From Motacilla alba alba (lineage: Eukaryota; Chordata; Aves; Passeriformes; Motacillidae): a stretch of 64,000 nt of DNA. Below the pieces are notes generated by a model. The model made no database searches and was not told the DNA's origin. It saw only the letters and a list, made by a program, of their open reading frames with translations. Numbering within the stretch: position 1 is the stretch's first letter; each line of letters opens with the position of its first letter. Made by a program: the position numbers and the translations under genes. Where the stretch lies: positions 18,447,013 to 18,511,012 of the forward strand of contig NC_052026.1 in NCBI RefSeq assembly GCF_015832195.1. The letters run 5' to 3'. Shown piece by piece: positions 45,841 to 59,119 of this stretch.

Positions 45841-48800
45841 TCATCAAGCCTTGGCCACAGCAGTCTTTTCTCAATATACACCTTTATCTCTTCTCTACCA
45901 AAACATCTCTATCTAAGAAGCAAATAATGGGAATTTTGTTTCCCGGCCCTGCATGTGAGACACACTTTCTGTTTCTTGGGGTTTTGTGTTGGTTTTTTTT
46001 TTGGTGGTTTTATCACTCCTTTTCTGTGAAACTCTTTGTGTTGGAAAGGAGAGAGTCACAGAGCTGCTAACATTTTCTCTTTATGAAGAAATGTGGCTTT
46101 TCATCCTTAAATAATTATTCATCTTGTTCCTTAATATAGACTCGATATAGCTGCCTTACAGTGTTCCAGTAACAGCCAGGCACTATCTCAGAATCGTGAC
46201 TCATCTTCTTATCCCAAACTATCCCTATTCTTACAAAAACACCCGGCTGAGCACTCTTAAATATTTATGTCATCCCCAAAAGACAGATAGGACTGGTATC
46301 AGCAGATCTGAGCCAAGGCTCACGTCCAGGTTCAGAGCCCAAGTTCTCAGCTCACCCTGAGTTTCTTGGAAGGGTCAGACCTGAGCATCCAAAATTTGCC
46401 TCTTGGCTTGGCTTGGGGTTCTTCAGGAGTGGAAAAGCAACCCCATCCTGTCTTGGGGTTTTCATTTGGATGAACAGAGCGATGAGGGGAATCCAGCACA
46501 GCCCCTGCAGGCTCAGGGCATCCTCAAGGGACAAGAGGAATGGGTGGGTGCCCAACACCTCAGGACCAGCAGGAGGGAACATGGTTGGGGGTTCACCTTT
46601 GAGTTCCTAGCCCGGTGTTGTAGGGTTGGCCTTTGCTGGATCAGTTTGGACCACATTTGATCCCCCTTCCCTGGTTTTGTAACATCTCAAGAAGTGCTGA
46701 CACCGGCCAAGGCGTTCCCATGTAAACACGAGGGAAGTCAGGCAGATGAAACTTGGATCTGGACAAGGCTGCTGGGATCCAGCTTGTTGGCTTGAGCTCC
46801 CCTGTAACTCACATCCAGCTTGGGCAACGAGAGCAGCAGAGCAGAATTCACGTGACTTTCTCCCCTTTCCCAACCCGTCCATGGATTCCTCGCTGTCCCA
46901 GGAAACAACCATCGTTCCTAACACTCGGTGCTCTCTGTAATTCCACACTCACTCCCTCCAGGTCACCTTTTGGCTGCTTCTTCTCCACCTCCCCGAGTCC
47001 AGCATTATCTCTGCCGATTGTTTCCAACTATAACACATCCTGGATTTTTTTTTTTTACTTTCCAGATAATATCAAAACTTCTTCCAAGCTACTTTGTCCT
47101 CCAGCCAGTACCTTTTAAAGCTGACAGGAGATGAGTGTGACTTGCATCTCACAAGGCTGGCTTCCCACTTGAGGAATGTGGGCACGACACAGGAGTGCCA
47201 AAGAATTATCTACAACACAGAACTGGACAAATGCAAAGACAGATTTAAATAAACCTGAGTTCCAAACGTGTCAATACACTCGTGTTGATTGCTGGGCTGG
47301 TAGAAATCCAGGCTGGATGTACAGACTAATAAAACAAGAACAGTCACAGCCCAGAATGAGATAAGTTCTCCTCAAACTGCTTCTTACAGAGTCCTGCTGG
47401 GTGGGTTGGCTGCCTTCGGATTGAGCTCCGTGGTCCTTTGTCTCTCCCTGGTTTCCACGGGCCCGAGCTCAGAACCAGGATCTGTTTCCATGGACTGAAC
47501 ACAGAACCAGGCGCTGTAACCCAAATTGAAGTGCTCAGAGCAGAGGATCTTCCCCAGCCCAGAGGGTCCCACCAGAAGTTGTGCACAACCACAAGGCTGG
47601 GCCGGCTCCAGCTGAGCAGTGACAGCTGCTCTGTTCATGCCAACCCCACCATAACCTCATGGCTCTGTCTCTTTGCCTTCACCTTCCTCCCCCAGCTCCT
47701 CCTCCCAGCACAACAGCAGCAAGAGCCCGGCTTGGCTCTGGTTCCCGAGCCCTTGGAGCACAACACTCAGTTTTGCCTGGGCTGATGTGAGATCTTGAAC
47801 TGCTTTTCCACAATCCCACTCCCACCAAGGCCGTTGTGTCAGGTCCTCAGTGGCTGCACTTCCCCCTGAAGCCACCAAAGCCAACGGAGCTGGGCTGAAA
47901 CTCATCACCTGACTCACTTGGCTCTGGACCTTTGATTGTGGACTTCAAGGAGAAGAAACTTCAGCACTCCATGACTTTTTCCTGACCCCAGAAGAGCTGA
48001 AGTAATAAAATGTTCTCTGGTCATGTCCAAATCCCACAGGAGCCCTCAGTGGAACAGGCCACAAGCGTGTGCAAGGTACAGAGCCCGCGCTTGGAGACCA
48101 CAGCCACGACCCGACGGCTGAGAATGTTAATTGTTCTCCATCGCCCCCAGTGATTTTAACATTTCATAATTCCTCCCCTGGCTGACAGCTGGATTCTTCC
48201 TTAATTACAAACCCGTTGGAGTTGAAAAATCAGACATTTCCTGGAATTTAAACAACCAATTTTCCACCCGTCAGCATCCAACAACACAATCCTACAGCTT
48301 CATTCTAGGCACGCTGGAAAAAAGCCGTCAGAGCACGCTGGATAAACGGGGGGGAAAAGGATTCTGATGACTTCATACATTCAAATGCAGCATTCCTGGA
48401 TCTTTGGATTCCATTGAAAGGTGGAAACAGCACTGACAGAACCACAATGCCATGTCTGTAAAAGGCAGCATGTGGTTAAATACTGAGGATGGATCTTTTA
48501 AACACAGCGTTGGCATCTGACTACGCAATTATTCCTCTCTGCCTCAGGAAACACATCTTCATTCAGAATTATTGCAGAATAAATGTTGATTTTTTTTCTT
48601 TCCCCTCACCGTTAGCCACAGGATTTGTTCATTTTCTCTCTGCAGCAAATTGTTGTGACAGCAAGGAAAAGCTGCAGGCTCCCAATTCTCAGCCTATTGA
48701 AAAGACAAAAGGAAAAAAACCCTTGGACAGCTGCTGGCCTCCAGGAAACTCCAGGAATGGAGACCCACCGTGCTGCATCCTAATTGCATCCTCGGGGAGC

Positions 48801-51800
48801 AGCAAAGAGCCCCAAACACTCATCCAGCAGCGGCAGAAACAGCAACACCACTTGACAGGACATCTCAGCTGCTCCTTTCTCTTCCAGAACCCACAGTTTC
48901 AGCCATATGGGCCTTTATTTTATCTTTTTTTAAATCAGTCTCTATCTCTTGTGGTCATGGGAAAGAAATAACCCTTCATCTGTAACTGATTAACGAGGTT
49001 GGTGCTCGAGTTTGCAAGGAGCCTGAAATGAGAGCTGGTGGAGATCTGAAGAGCCTTGCTTGCTCCTGTGAACTGTGTGCTGTGACCTTCTGGAGGGATG
49101 TCACTGGATGGACTCTTTGCCTTAACTGAGAGAGGACAACTGCAAATGGAAAAAAGAAAAAAAAAAACAAAAAAACAGCACTTACCCAAAATGACCTTTG
49201 AAGCTGGGACTACACAAAAAAGCTGCCCCAGCTTGGAAACCTCGAAGCAAGGGCTTGAAAGTCGTTGAGTCTGGGGCAGCTGCGCAGCGAGGACTTTCCA
49301 GAGGAAGCAATTTTATTTGGGAAAGCAATCCTGGGACTCGGAGTCCTGCTTGAGCAATGGAACTTGAAGAACATTTTGCATTCTGCATTGTTTTGGGTTT
49401 GTCCTCCCCTTGGGAGCAGCTGGGTTTTCCCCACATTGTCCCATTCTCATGGTTTGGTCGGTTTTGGCATCACCTCAGCTTTCCTGGCTTTTCCTGGGGG
49501 AGGAGGGTTCCATGGACAGCTCCTTCACCCTCCTGTGGGACACAGCCTGCCCCTGAGCATGGTGCTGCACCTCGGCCAGGACGCTCAGGGGAGGGAACTG
49601 AGGAGCCAGCAGGGATCTGTGGGGACATTGAGCCGAGCCCAGTTTAAAACCTCTCTGCTCAGAGCATCTGCGAAGCCCAGCCTGGGGGGATGATGCAATC
49701 GGGAGCGCAGAGATTTCCCCATCCTCGGCTCATTTAAAGCAGGTGAGAAGCTGTGGAAAATGCTCTGGATTTGTCCCTGGACAGATGAAGGAGGAGCTGC
49801 CAAAGGCGTTTAAAAAGCTCCTTTGGCCTTCAGCAAGGAGAAGGGAAGCCAAGGAAGAACACCTGTGTCAAGGAATAGGAGCAAACCTGGAGAGCACTTG
49901 GAAAATGGACTCGTCAGGCAACTTAAATGGAAATGTTATTCCTAAAGTTTGTTGTCAGATTTGTGCATACCTAGCCCAGAAACCTACAGCAAAATACCAA
50001 AAAAAAAGTGGGATAAAAGCCCTGAGGGTGAACAGAAAGAACAAATCCCACTTAGGTCTCTACTGCTGGGGGGAAATCTTTTTGGGAGAGGCTGCTTGAG
50101 CCATTCTCACTCTTTCTGCCAGCATCTCACTGGATGCAGCTCACCAGAGAATTTATTTCATCCTGTTAAACTCGATTTAGTGGGAGTAGCACAGCCCTGG
50201 GAGGAAAATCAACGATGCCAAGGTAAATCTTCCCCCAGTTATTAGTGCTGGGAAGGGGTGGGAAGATCTTTAATAATAAGGGAGGCTGAGGAGAGATGTC
50301 TGTTTTTCATAATTGCACAGTGCTCCCAAGACAGCTGTTCAGCCATCTTGAAAATCAATGTTTTGATGCCCTTTGAACCTTCTTTTCCTGTTGAGTGTCT
50401 CTCCTACAGGTTGCTCCCCAGGATGAAAACAATAAAAGCAAATATATAACAGTAAAGGCCTGAGGTTAATGTCTTTAACAAGATAATGTTACTTAAGGGA
50501 ACTGTAAACCAAATCATTCCTAAATTCCATTTGTTCTTTGCAATCTAGGATATATTATGAAACCATATGTGTGCCTATGGATTTTTTACAGGAACACAAC
50601 TGCATTTTCACATTGTGTGTTCCAATACTCCAGCATCCCTTGGTTTGCTGACAATTATTATTATTATTCTAACTATTAATACAGCTATTAATATCTTGCT
50701 CTTGCAGCTGTGCCATAAAGAATCACAGCCTAACATGTCTGGCTGTGGGTTAAATGTGCAAGATCTAAACAAATTTGCACCAGGTCGTTTTACCAGGAAT
50801 TTCTTTCTTTGGATTGAGTATCACAAGGAAATTCAGTCCAACCAACTGGCACATGCCCTTATTATTTTTAAATTTTCACCAGTGAAGAGCTTGCAAAAAT
50901 TGCTTCAAGCTGCCTTCCTTGTGTGTTTGGGAACTTCAAAAGAGAAAAGCAAACAGGAAAGGGTAAATAATCTCCTGAGCACATGTGCTGGGTTTTACAC
51001 CCACTGGAAATTCCACTCAAGACGTGTTCAGGTAACTCTGTCCAGAAATTCCTTCTGCAGAATTCTCAGACATTGCCTGCAATTCAATTAGCTGTGAGCA
51101 AATTTGATATGAAATGAGACTCTGAGCCTATGTGTGTGTGTTTTTGCCTTGATTTTCATGGAAAGGGGAGCCACAAAGAAGTGCAGCGCAAAGGAGCGAG
51201 TCGAGTTTATTTAACTTTCTATTATCTACAATGCTATAAAGCCTGGAAATGAAACAGAAACAGAATCCTACAAAACATTTTGGAGCTTGTCCAGAAGAAA
51301 TCAAAGGACACTTGTTCCTGCTGATGTCTGCACCACTGGATTAATTTCCATTAAGCCAAGGGAAGGAAAATCCCTGCCAGTCACAGTCACTCTAGGATGG
51401 CAAAAATCTCCATTTCTTGTGCCTTCAAATTGCAAACTTACACAGAAGCAATGGATGCAAGAATTTAATCACCATGAAAAACCCTGAAAGTTTGGGAACT
51501 ATTGGCCTGAATCCAAGGTTTTCTCCTCTTTTCCTCCTCCTGGGTCTGTCAGGAATATTTGGCTTCGTGTCTGCCACAGGGATCAGGCAGAGTGTGAATC
51601 AAGAATCTCCACGTGGTCAAGATGGAAAAAAACCAAGTTCCTTGCTCCTGTTTATTTCATGGGTAGGTTTAATCACTCCTTTTAATTAACCCAACCTTCC
51701 CACACCACCCCAGCTCATTAATTGTCCAAATTCTTCCTTGTGTGCCAGCAGCAGAAGGATCAGAACCATTCTCCCATCATTCCCAGGATAAAAACTACAT

Positions 51801-54800
51801 TTTCCCAGCTCAGGTTGCACCTGCCTTCCTCCACGGGGTGTTTATAAGGGGACACAACAGAAAATGCTGCTGTTTAAACCAGCAGACATTTTAATTCATA
51901 TTTGTTAAAGAAAACACGTTAGCAAGGAGATGATTTTCCTGGTAGCAGTTATATTCCCAGAAATAATATCTTCTGTAGTGGATTAAAGGAAAATAGTAAA
52001 AGAAATAATAAAAGAAAATCGCAACAACTTTAAATGTCTCTCAGCTTTTTTTACACTTGGAGTAAATCCTGAATTATAACTTGGAAAAAGAGAAGATTTG
52101 ATAAGCATTTGATTATGAGTGGCAGATTAAGGTTGTAAGCAACAATTACTCATTATTTCTAAGAAGCTGGACATTTCAAATTAAATGTTCAGGCTGTGGT
52201 TCTAAAATGAAAATAATATTTTTTTACACTTCATAATTGCAATTAAAAAAAAAAAAAAACTGGCCTAAGGATGTTTTGGGTACTGAGAGCACAAAGAAAT
52301 CTAAAAATCCACTCTTTGCTGCCACTGGGAAAAGAATGACAAATTTTGAATAAAAATCAGCCTATTTCTATCTAAAAGCCCTTGAGCACTTTTGGCTCTC
52401 AGCTGGTTTAAAGCTCCTCGTGGTTTGTGTCTGGCTTTTCCAGGGATCAGATCCTGCAGCTCTTTGCTGCATGTTTGCCAGCGTGAAATTTTCATTCTGG
52501 AAAAAGCAGAGAGGTTTGGGATCCCTGGAGGTGGAGACACAGATTTGGAATGCCTGTGCCAGAAAGACAAACTGACACTCCATCCCAACAAACATATTCC
52601 AAAACAGCAAAGAAGCATTTACCTCAACCTCCCACCAACCAAAGTTATTTTTAGATTTTTTTTTTCCTAAATTAAAAAATAACCACAGAAAGCCCCCAAA
52701 ATCTTTTAATCTAATCTTGGCTATATTTTCCCCTTCAATGCCTGAGGGATACAAGATTATTTATAACAGGAAACCTTTGATTTCAGAGCTTTTATGTTTG
52801 GGTGGTTTTTTTTTTTTATTTTTTGCAACGTTCCAACTCGCAAAACACAGAGTTGTTGGGTTTTTTAGGGAAAAAAAAAACAACAAAAAAAGCAAATTGC
52901 AAAGTGCATCCAGGGCTAATTCTGCTGCTGGAGCAGGATGAGATCCATGGGAAGGGCTTGGATGGTCCCACCCTTCAGAGAGCAGCATCCCTGGGTGTTC
53001 CTGGCAGGAATGGCCTGGACACAGCAGGGACAGACACATTTAGGATGCCCTTGGGAATCCTCCTTCCCATTAGCAGTGCCAGTGTGAAATCTGCAGCGGG
53101 GTCAAGGCAGGGCCTGAGCATCTCCCTGACAACAGCACGGCCAGAGGGGCCTCCCCAGCCTTCCCAAGATCCACGGAAGGGAAGTTTCTCTCTGATTTCA
53201 CTGCTCGGGGCCAGGGCCATGAGAAGCACGTGGATGGTGCCATCCCATTCGTCCTCGTTTGTGGATTTTTCCTCATTATGGATGTAGGGAAAATCTGCAA
53301 AATCTGTAGGGAACAGCTGTAAAATCCAGCTCTGCCTCTCAGGAAGCCTCAGCTCCTCTGCATTGCCCTCTCCGGCCTCACCCAATGTGACATCCCAGCA
53401 AATAAACCTGGCTTAGCTCTGCCAGGCTGATCCTAAAGAGGGCTCTGCTCCACTCCTCTTCCCTCCATTTATTCCCTAATTTGGGGATCGGTCCCAAAAG
53501 AAGGAGCCCCTGCCTTTCTGAGCGACAGGTGTCAATCATGGCAGCAGCACAGGGCTGGGCAGTAGTGCAGACACAAGGTATGTTCTTATTTTCAGGAAAG
53601 CTTTCCCTACAGGACACAACCCAAGGAAAAAGCCATTCCTGACAAAATTTCAGCTGGAGGGAGGTGATTTCAGGAGTAGGATCAACAACCAGCTTCTCTG
53701 AAGAAACAAATTTATCCAACTTTTTAATGAAAACTAAAACTCTCCAACTTCTTCAGAGTCCACCCTTCTCACTTTCTTAGCAAGTAATAATAATCTTCTC
53801 TGATGCCTTGGTCCTTATGAGGGCTCAGATTAATGACATATTTATTATGAAAAATTAATAATTTTATCAGAAATTTCTTCTTTTATTCATTTAATTATTA
53901 ATAAAGTCACTTAAAACCAAAAACCAGTGAACAGTGAACAATGTGAGTAAAATGGAATGGGGGTAGTTTGTAAAGAACACCATCAGAGTCTAAGTCAGAC
54001 CTAGAAATGTATTTAATAACAATAAAATCCTCATGTGGTGATACTTTTTGTGCAAGGTTCAAAGCTTAGAAAAACAGGAAAGTTTCTCTGCATGTTTTTT
54101 TGGTTTTTTAAAAAAATATAAATATATGCATGTGTAGATTTAATCAGGTCCTTGCAGAGGGTAAGATCAATGCCAGGCTCAGCTTATGAGAGATAAATCA
54201 GATTTCTGCACACAGAAATTTTCCTCTTGTTGCCTGCACAGGTTAAATGGGATTTTCATAAAGGTGTTTAATCAGACCCTCTGTAAATTCAGCACTAACA
54301 GCTTTTTATTGTCCCATTTAATCTTGCCTTAATTACGGCTGTGATGAAGATGATAATGGTTTCTCTCTTGCTGGCAAGAGGAGCAAACTGATTTTACACT
54401 GGTTTTGCCAGGCGTTTTCCAGGAGGATGGGCAGGGCCTGGTTCCAAGCAGGGTCTGGGCTTGGTTGATCTCCCAGCTCCCTCACTGGGATGATGAGGAT
54501 GGACAGAGGGGGCTGAAGAGAGGAAATCCATGAGCCTGGCTGCACCATCCCATATCCCATCTCTGACCCAAGAACTCTTTTTCTTGCTGTTTATTCCCTC
54601 CTATCCCCACTCTAAAAAAAAAAAAAATTAAATAAATGCAATAGTTTCTTTCCATCATGACCAAACTGGGGCCATCACAAATGTCCAGGAAAGAGAGAAA
54701 AAATTCATTGACCTGGTTGAATGTAGAACAAATACTTTTAGGACAGGACAATATTTTTATTGCTCGAGGCTGGGTAGAGAGGGAGGGGACAGGGAAAAGG

Positions 54801-55734
54801 TGACAGAGATGGGATGTGTTGGGTGGGGATGTCACTTCTCCCATCTTTTTGAGATTCCAACCACTTCAGCAACAACCACCAGCCAGGAATCCAAACCCAG
54901 AGTGGAATACATCTGAGGAGATCACTTTGAACTCAAACCACTTAGAATAATAATAAAAACGGAAAGGCTGCCCTGAGCTCTGGCAAACCCATTCCTCTGA
55001 GAGTTGAGTTCTTTTCTTTCCCCATGAAAAATGATGGCTCCCCCTGCCTCTCCTCTCCCTTTAATCCCAGCAATGCTGCATTTATTCCAGCTGACCATGG
55101 ACTTTCCTTCTCCTCTCCCTCCCTCTCGCTCCAGAGCATTAATGCACGGGAACATTTTTCTTACTTCTGAGACATTTTGAAAGGTTTCAAAGCAAATTCT
55201 CTGGAAGCCCAAGCAGAACCCACACTTCCCGCCGTAGCGTGTTCATGGAGAGGATTCCAGCGAGGAGAAATCACCGTGACCCCATTCCCCTCAGGAAAAA
55301 TAAATCCCTTTTCTTCCCTCTGAGCTGCAACTCCACGTGGAACAATTTAAGCCTTTCCTGCCACCTCCAGGCACTGAGGCTGGTAATTGAAATCCTGAGG
55401 ATGGGAGTTGGCTGGTGGACAAGCACGGAATTGTCATTCCTTTGGATCTGCCTTGCTTTTGGATGGTTTCGCTGCCAACTGATCTCTGTTTTCATTAATA
55501 ATTAATTTTTTTCCCTCTTCCTCTCGAGCAGGGCAAGGTGTTACGAGAGTTACCCTTTGGAATTTTCATCCCACCGTGTCCCTCTGTTAAACTGCCTCCA
55601 AGCCAGCCAGGAGGCTCCTCTAGGGAGGGCTGAGGAAACCATCTGGCTTTTTCTGGAATGCTTGAAGCGCTCCACCTCTGTGCCAGGAAGAAGCTGATCC
55701 CTGCCAGCTCTGGCAGGAGGTCTTCCAGGATGAC
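45841..55734. other. Long gene-free region of the FOXF1 upstream desert
   Basis: Nearly 10 kb without a recognisable exon. AT-rich unique blocks that may be regulatory lie at about 48,110-48,300, 51,870-52,200, 53,780-53,930 and 54,140-54,355. Poly-A/T runs occur near 49,150-49,176, 52,242-52,259, 52,805-52,820 and 54,615. The 174-residue plus frame at 50567-51091 has a short hydrophobic stretch but no family resemblance, and I treat it as chance. Confidence 0.45.
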
Positions 55735-55855
55735 TGACTACCAAGAATTGGATGGACCTGAGCAACCTCGTGCAACATCAAAGCTGCTCTGGCTCCGACC
55801 TGCCAGGAGAGCCTCAGAAGTCCCTTCCGACCTCAATCATCCCATGGTTTTGACA
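55735..55855 (+). mobile_element. Diverged CR1-like 3' end
   Basis: 'gatggacctgagcaacctcg' near 55751 and 'tcccttccgacctcaatcat' near 55820 recall a plus-strand CR1 end. The match is partial and the left limit uncertain. Confidence 0.5.
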
Positions 55856-55921
55856 TTTGAGTCTCAACCTTCCTAAGATGGTCAAGCCCAAAGGCAGGCT
55901 CTGATTTTATGGGGTAGAATC

Positions 55922-56330
55922 AGAGAAATCATGGAATGGCTTGGGTGGGAAAGGGCCTTGGAGTTCATCTCACCCCATCTCTGCCGTGGCAGGGACACCT
56001 TCCCCTGTCCCAGGGTGCTCCAAGCCTCATCCAGCCTGGCCTTGGGCACTGCCAGGGATCCAGGGGCAGCCACAGCTGCTCTGGGAATTCTATCCCAGTC
56101 CCTCCCCATCTTCCCAGCCAAGAATTCCTTCCCAATATCCCCCTGGACTTACTCTGCTTCAGTGGGAAGCGATTTCCTCTTGTCCTGTCCCTCCAGGCCC
56201 TTGTTGTCTCTCCATCCTCCTTGTAGGCCTTGAGGCCCTGGGAGGCTGAAGCTGGGCCACTGCAAAGCTCTCCCTTCTCCAGACTGAACAATCCCAATTC
56301 CCAACACTTCAGCCCCTGAGGGAGTCTCTG
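55922..56330 (-). mobile_element. CR1 LINE 3' fragment
   Basis: A long, well preserved reversed CR1 tail from 'aatcatggaatggcttgg' near 55927 through 'ggcagggacaccttccc', 'ccagcctggccttgggcact', 'ccaagaattccttcccaata' and 'gactgaacaatcccaattcc' to about 56330. It is the same subfamily as the copy at 45477. Confidence 0.93.
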
Positions 56331-58948
56331 TGTTGTGAAAAAATGATTTCAAAATGAATCAGAAGAGTGGGAAGAGGGAGGCCAGGAGGAATCACTTAAG
56401 TGAACTCCAGACATCCAGAGGCATTGGAGCTCCATGTCTAAATACAAGAGGCTGGAAGGTACCAGAAGGCTCCAGGAAACACTTCCAGCCCTCCTGTTGT
56501 ATTTCTGAGGAGCCTCAGGACTATAAACAGCATTATTTGTGTGAGTTGTACCAGGAGAGGAGCGAGGGAGCAGCACAAAACCAAGGAAACTTGGCTGGAA
56601 AAAACACCCAAACACGTCAGGATGAAGAAATGTCCTCCAATCCCTCATCCCTCCGTGGAGAGCACTGGGATCCCTCACATGGAAAGAAAAAAAATAGAAG
56701 ATGGAAACAAAAAGTGTCACCAACATCCACTGTCTTTTTCCTTGGATTCATGCTGATGGCACAAAAAGCTCCTCATCCATCTGCTCCAGGCACAAACCCG
56801 TAGGGAATATAAGTGATGTCCCAATTAAAACCAGCTGGAAATTATTCCACACACATTTTCCTTGTTCCAAGGCACCAAGATTTTGACCAAAGCCAGTTTA
56901 GTCTCCCCAGACATGGGTTTTTATGGAGGCCTTTTTTTTTCCTCTCTTAAATTGGTAGAGAAAAAGAGGGAGACCAGATAATTCCTGCAGCAAGTTTTTA
57001 TCTTTCTTGTTGCTTTGTCTCTCTTTTAGTTTTAATTTTAACCGTTTTGGGGCTGACCTTTTTTGAAAGAGGGGAAGCATCCCTCAAAATCTGGGCCACA
57101 AAAAAGGAATAAGAGGAAAATTGTGTGGAAATGAGCAAACGTGGAGAGATCAGGGATGGTTTGAGGTCCTGCCTACGGACATATCTGCTCAAAAAGGACG
57201 CCCTAACCCATGGTTTGCATCTCCTCCACCTCTGTGCCTTGATCTACCTGTGGAGCAAGAAATTGTGCCTTCATTAAGGTAAAATCAACCTTAGGGAAGG
57301 ATTCAGTCTACCACAACATATCCCAGGAGGAAACAGCCAAGATGTTCTGGATAGGGAGAGCTGACTTTGGTCCTCCCAGCTTTCTTTTCCAGTTCTGAAG
57401 CTCTCTGGAAGTTGGACTCTGGAAGTTTTGATGCCATCTTAGGGAAAAAATCAGCGTCCACACATCTAAAAATCTACAGACGGATTCTAATTCTTTGCTC
57501 TGTGTATTCCACCCCAACGAGCACTTCACCAAATGTAAATAAAAATAGCTTTCCCCCTTCTGACTCGTTCCATGAAGCTTTACTTGGGCCTCCACCTAAT
57601 CCATGGGATTTCTGCAGCATTTAGTTTTAACTCAGTAATTTGTATGGCTGCCTGAGGTGCTTCCAAATGTGCTGGAGCTCAGTCTTGGTCTCTTCCCAGC
57701 TGCCTAATTAAAACCATGGAATAAAAGAGTTTGGCTGAGGTGACTTTTAATTCTTCTTTCCTCCTCCTTTTATTTTTTAATCAAAAGAAATCTTTGGAGT
57801 CAGGGGATTATTCCAAGCAGCCCCCTGGAAAGGGCACCTGCTGGAAATGCTACGGAGAAGAGCAGGAGAGTTTTTTAGAGCTCGTTCAGACTGAGTGCCA
57901 AAGGTTATGGCGCAGGAAAAATCAAACTGCTTGTGATCCTCCTCTCGTTGTAGCATCCCTTTCAGAATGATGCCACAAGGAAAAGATTTTCCACCCTTCC
58001 AAAGACTTAATGAGGATTTTGGAACCTCTGGTGAGGGAACAACCCTGGGGAAGCAGGGTGTGGGTGACAAATGTGCTCGAGGGTGTCCTTTGGGGAATCA
58101 GCAAAACGTGGGAGCAGGGAGAACCTTCCACATCCAGAGGAAACCTCCAGCCTGCTGCAGACTCCTTTATGGGAAAAAACTCGAGTTACAAGAGGCAAAC
58201 TCTTCCCCTCAACACGCAGAGAGTGAACGTGGAAGCCTGTGAACAAGAAATTACTTTTCTCCTTGTTGTGTCCATACAGCCAAGAATCAAAATCTGGCCT
58301 TTGTAATTGTTTGGTGCAAGAACTCCCGGATTGCAGTTTGGGTTTCGTGGTATCTGGCTCAGCATGTCCACCTCATGTGGATCAAAGACTACATGGTAGA
58401 ATTAAGCAAATACAATCAGTGTAATGTGATTCATTCTTGTCCTGCTCAGCAGATGTTGAAACAGATGTCAGGTAAAAAAAAAAAAAAAGAAAATCTGCTG
58501 GGGAGTAAGTGTGTTATTTTGAATTAGTGCATTTAAGAGAAGGGAGTATCTTTATTAATCCCATTGACGGTGAAGGAGAGTATTTATGGCTTTGGTTCCT
58601 GGGAAATTATCCTCCCTTTGCCTCGGATTGTGGGCAGCAATCAGTGGCTCCCTATCAGGAGCAGGACAGTGCTGGTGGGCTGGGATCCTTTCCCATCCTC
58701 CTGCTCAGCCTAAATATCAGAAACAACATTTAAAACATAAGGAATTATGGGGTTGAAAATTTGGGGTAATTTCTAACCTGCTCTCAGGGTAAAACCTTTG
58801 ATTTGGCTGGTGTTGTACAGCTGCCTTTGTTAGATTCTGGGGAGTTCCCTAGGTGTTTTCTCCTGTTTGATTAACACATTACCAAAAATCTTTCTTTTTC
58901 TGGGATTTCTATGTCAGCACCAAAACCAAGGGAGTTCTCTTACACGCC
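56331..58948. other. Intergenic region, nothing recognised
   Basis: About 2.6 kb with short A runs (56687, 58472) and no recognised gene or repeat. Confidence 0.4.
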
Positions 58949-59119
58949 TGATTAATCACTGAATTGCAGCAACTGCTAATTAGTGAGGCAAACTCTCTTT
59001 TAGGCATTTCTCTGCAGCTTTAGTGACCACCCAGACATCCCATCTCCCAGTTTAAAGTCACAACTGGAGCAGACCTCGAGCATCCCCACTCTGCTCAGCC
59101 AAGAACGTTTCTGCAGAAT
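58949..59119. repeat. Copy 1 of a duplicated 170-185 bp module
   Basis: Begins 'tgattaatcac', runs through 'taattagtgaggcaaactct', 'gcatttctctgcagcttta' and 'ggagcagacctcgagcatcc', and ends near 'agaacgtttct'. The same order recurs at 61773-61958, direct orientation, about 2.8 kb away. It contains a perfect GLI core (GACCACCCA) at 59025-59033. Confidence 0.88.

Noticed and set aside
50567..51091. 174-residue plus frame with a hydrophobic stretch
   Set aside because: It lies in AT-rich unique DNA with no family resemblance, no supporting splice context and no codon bias that I could see.
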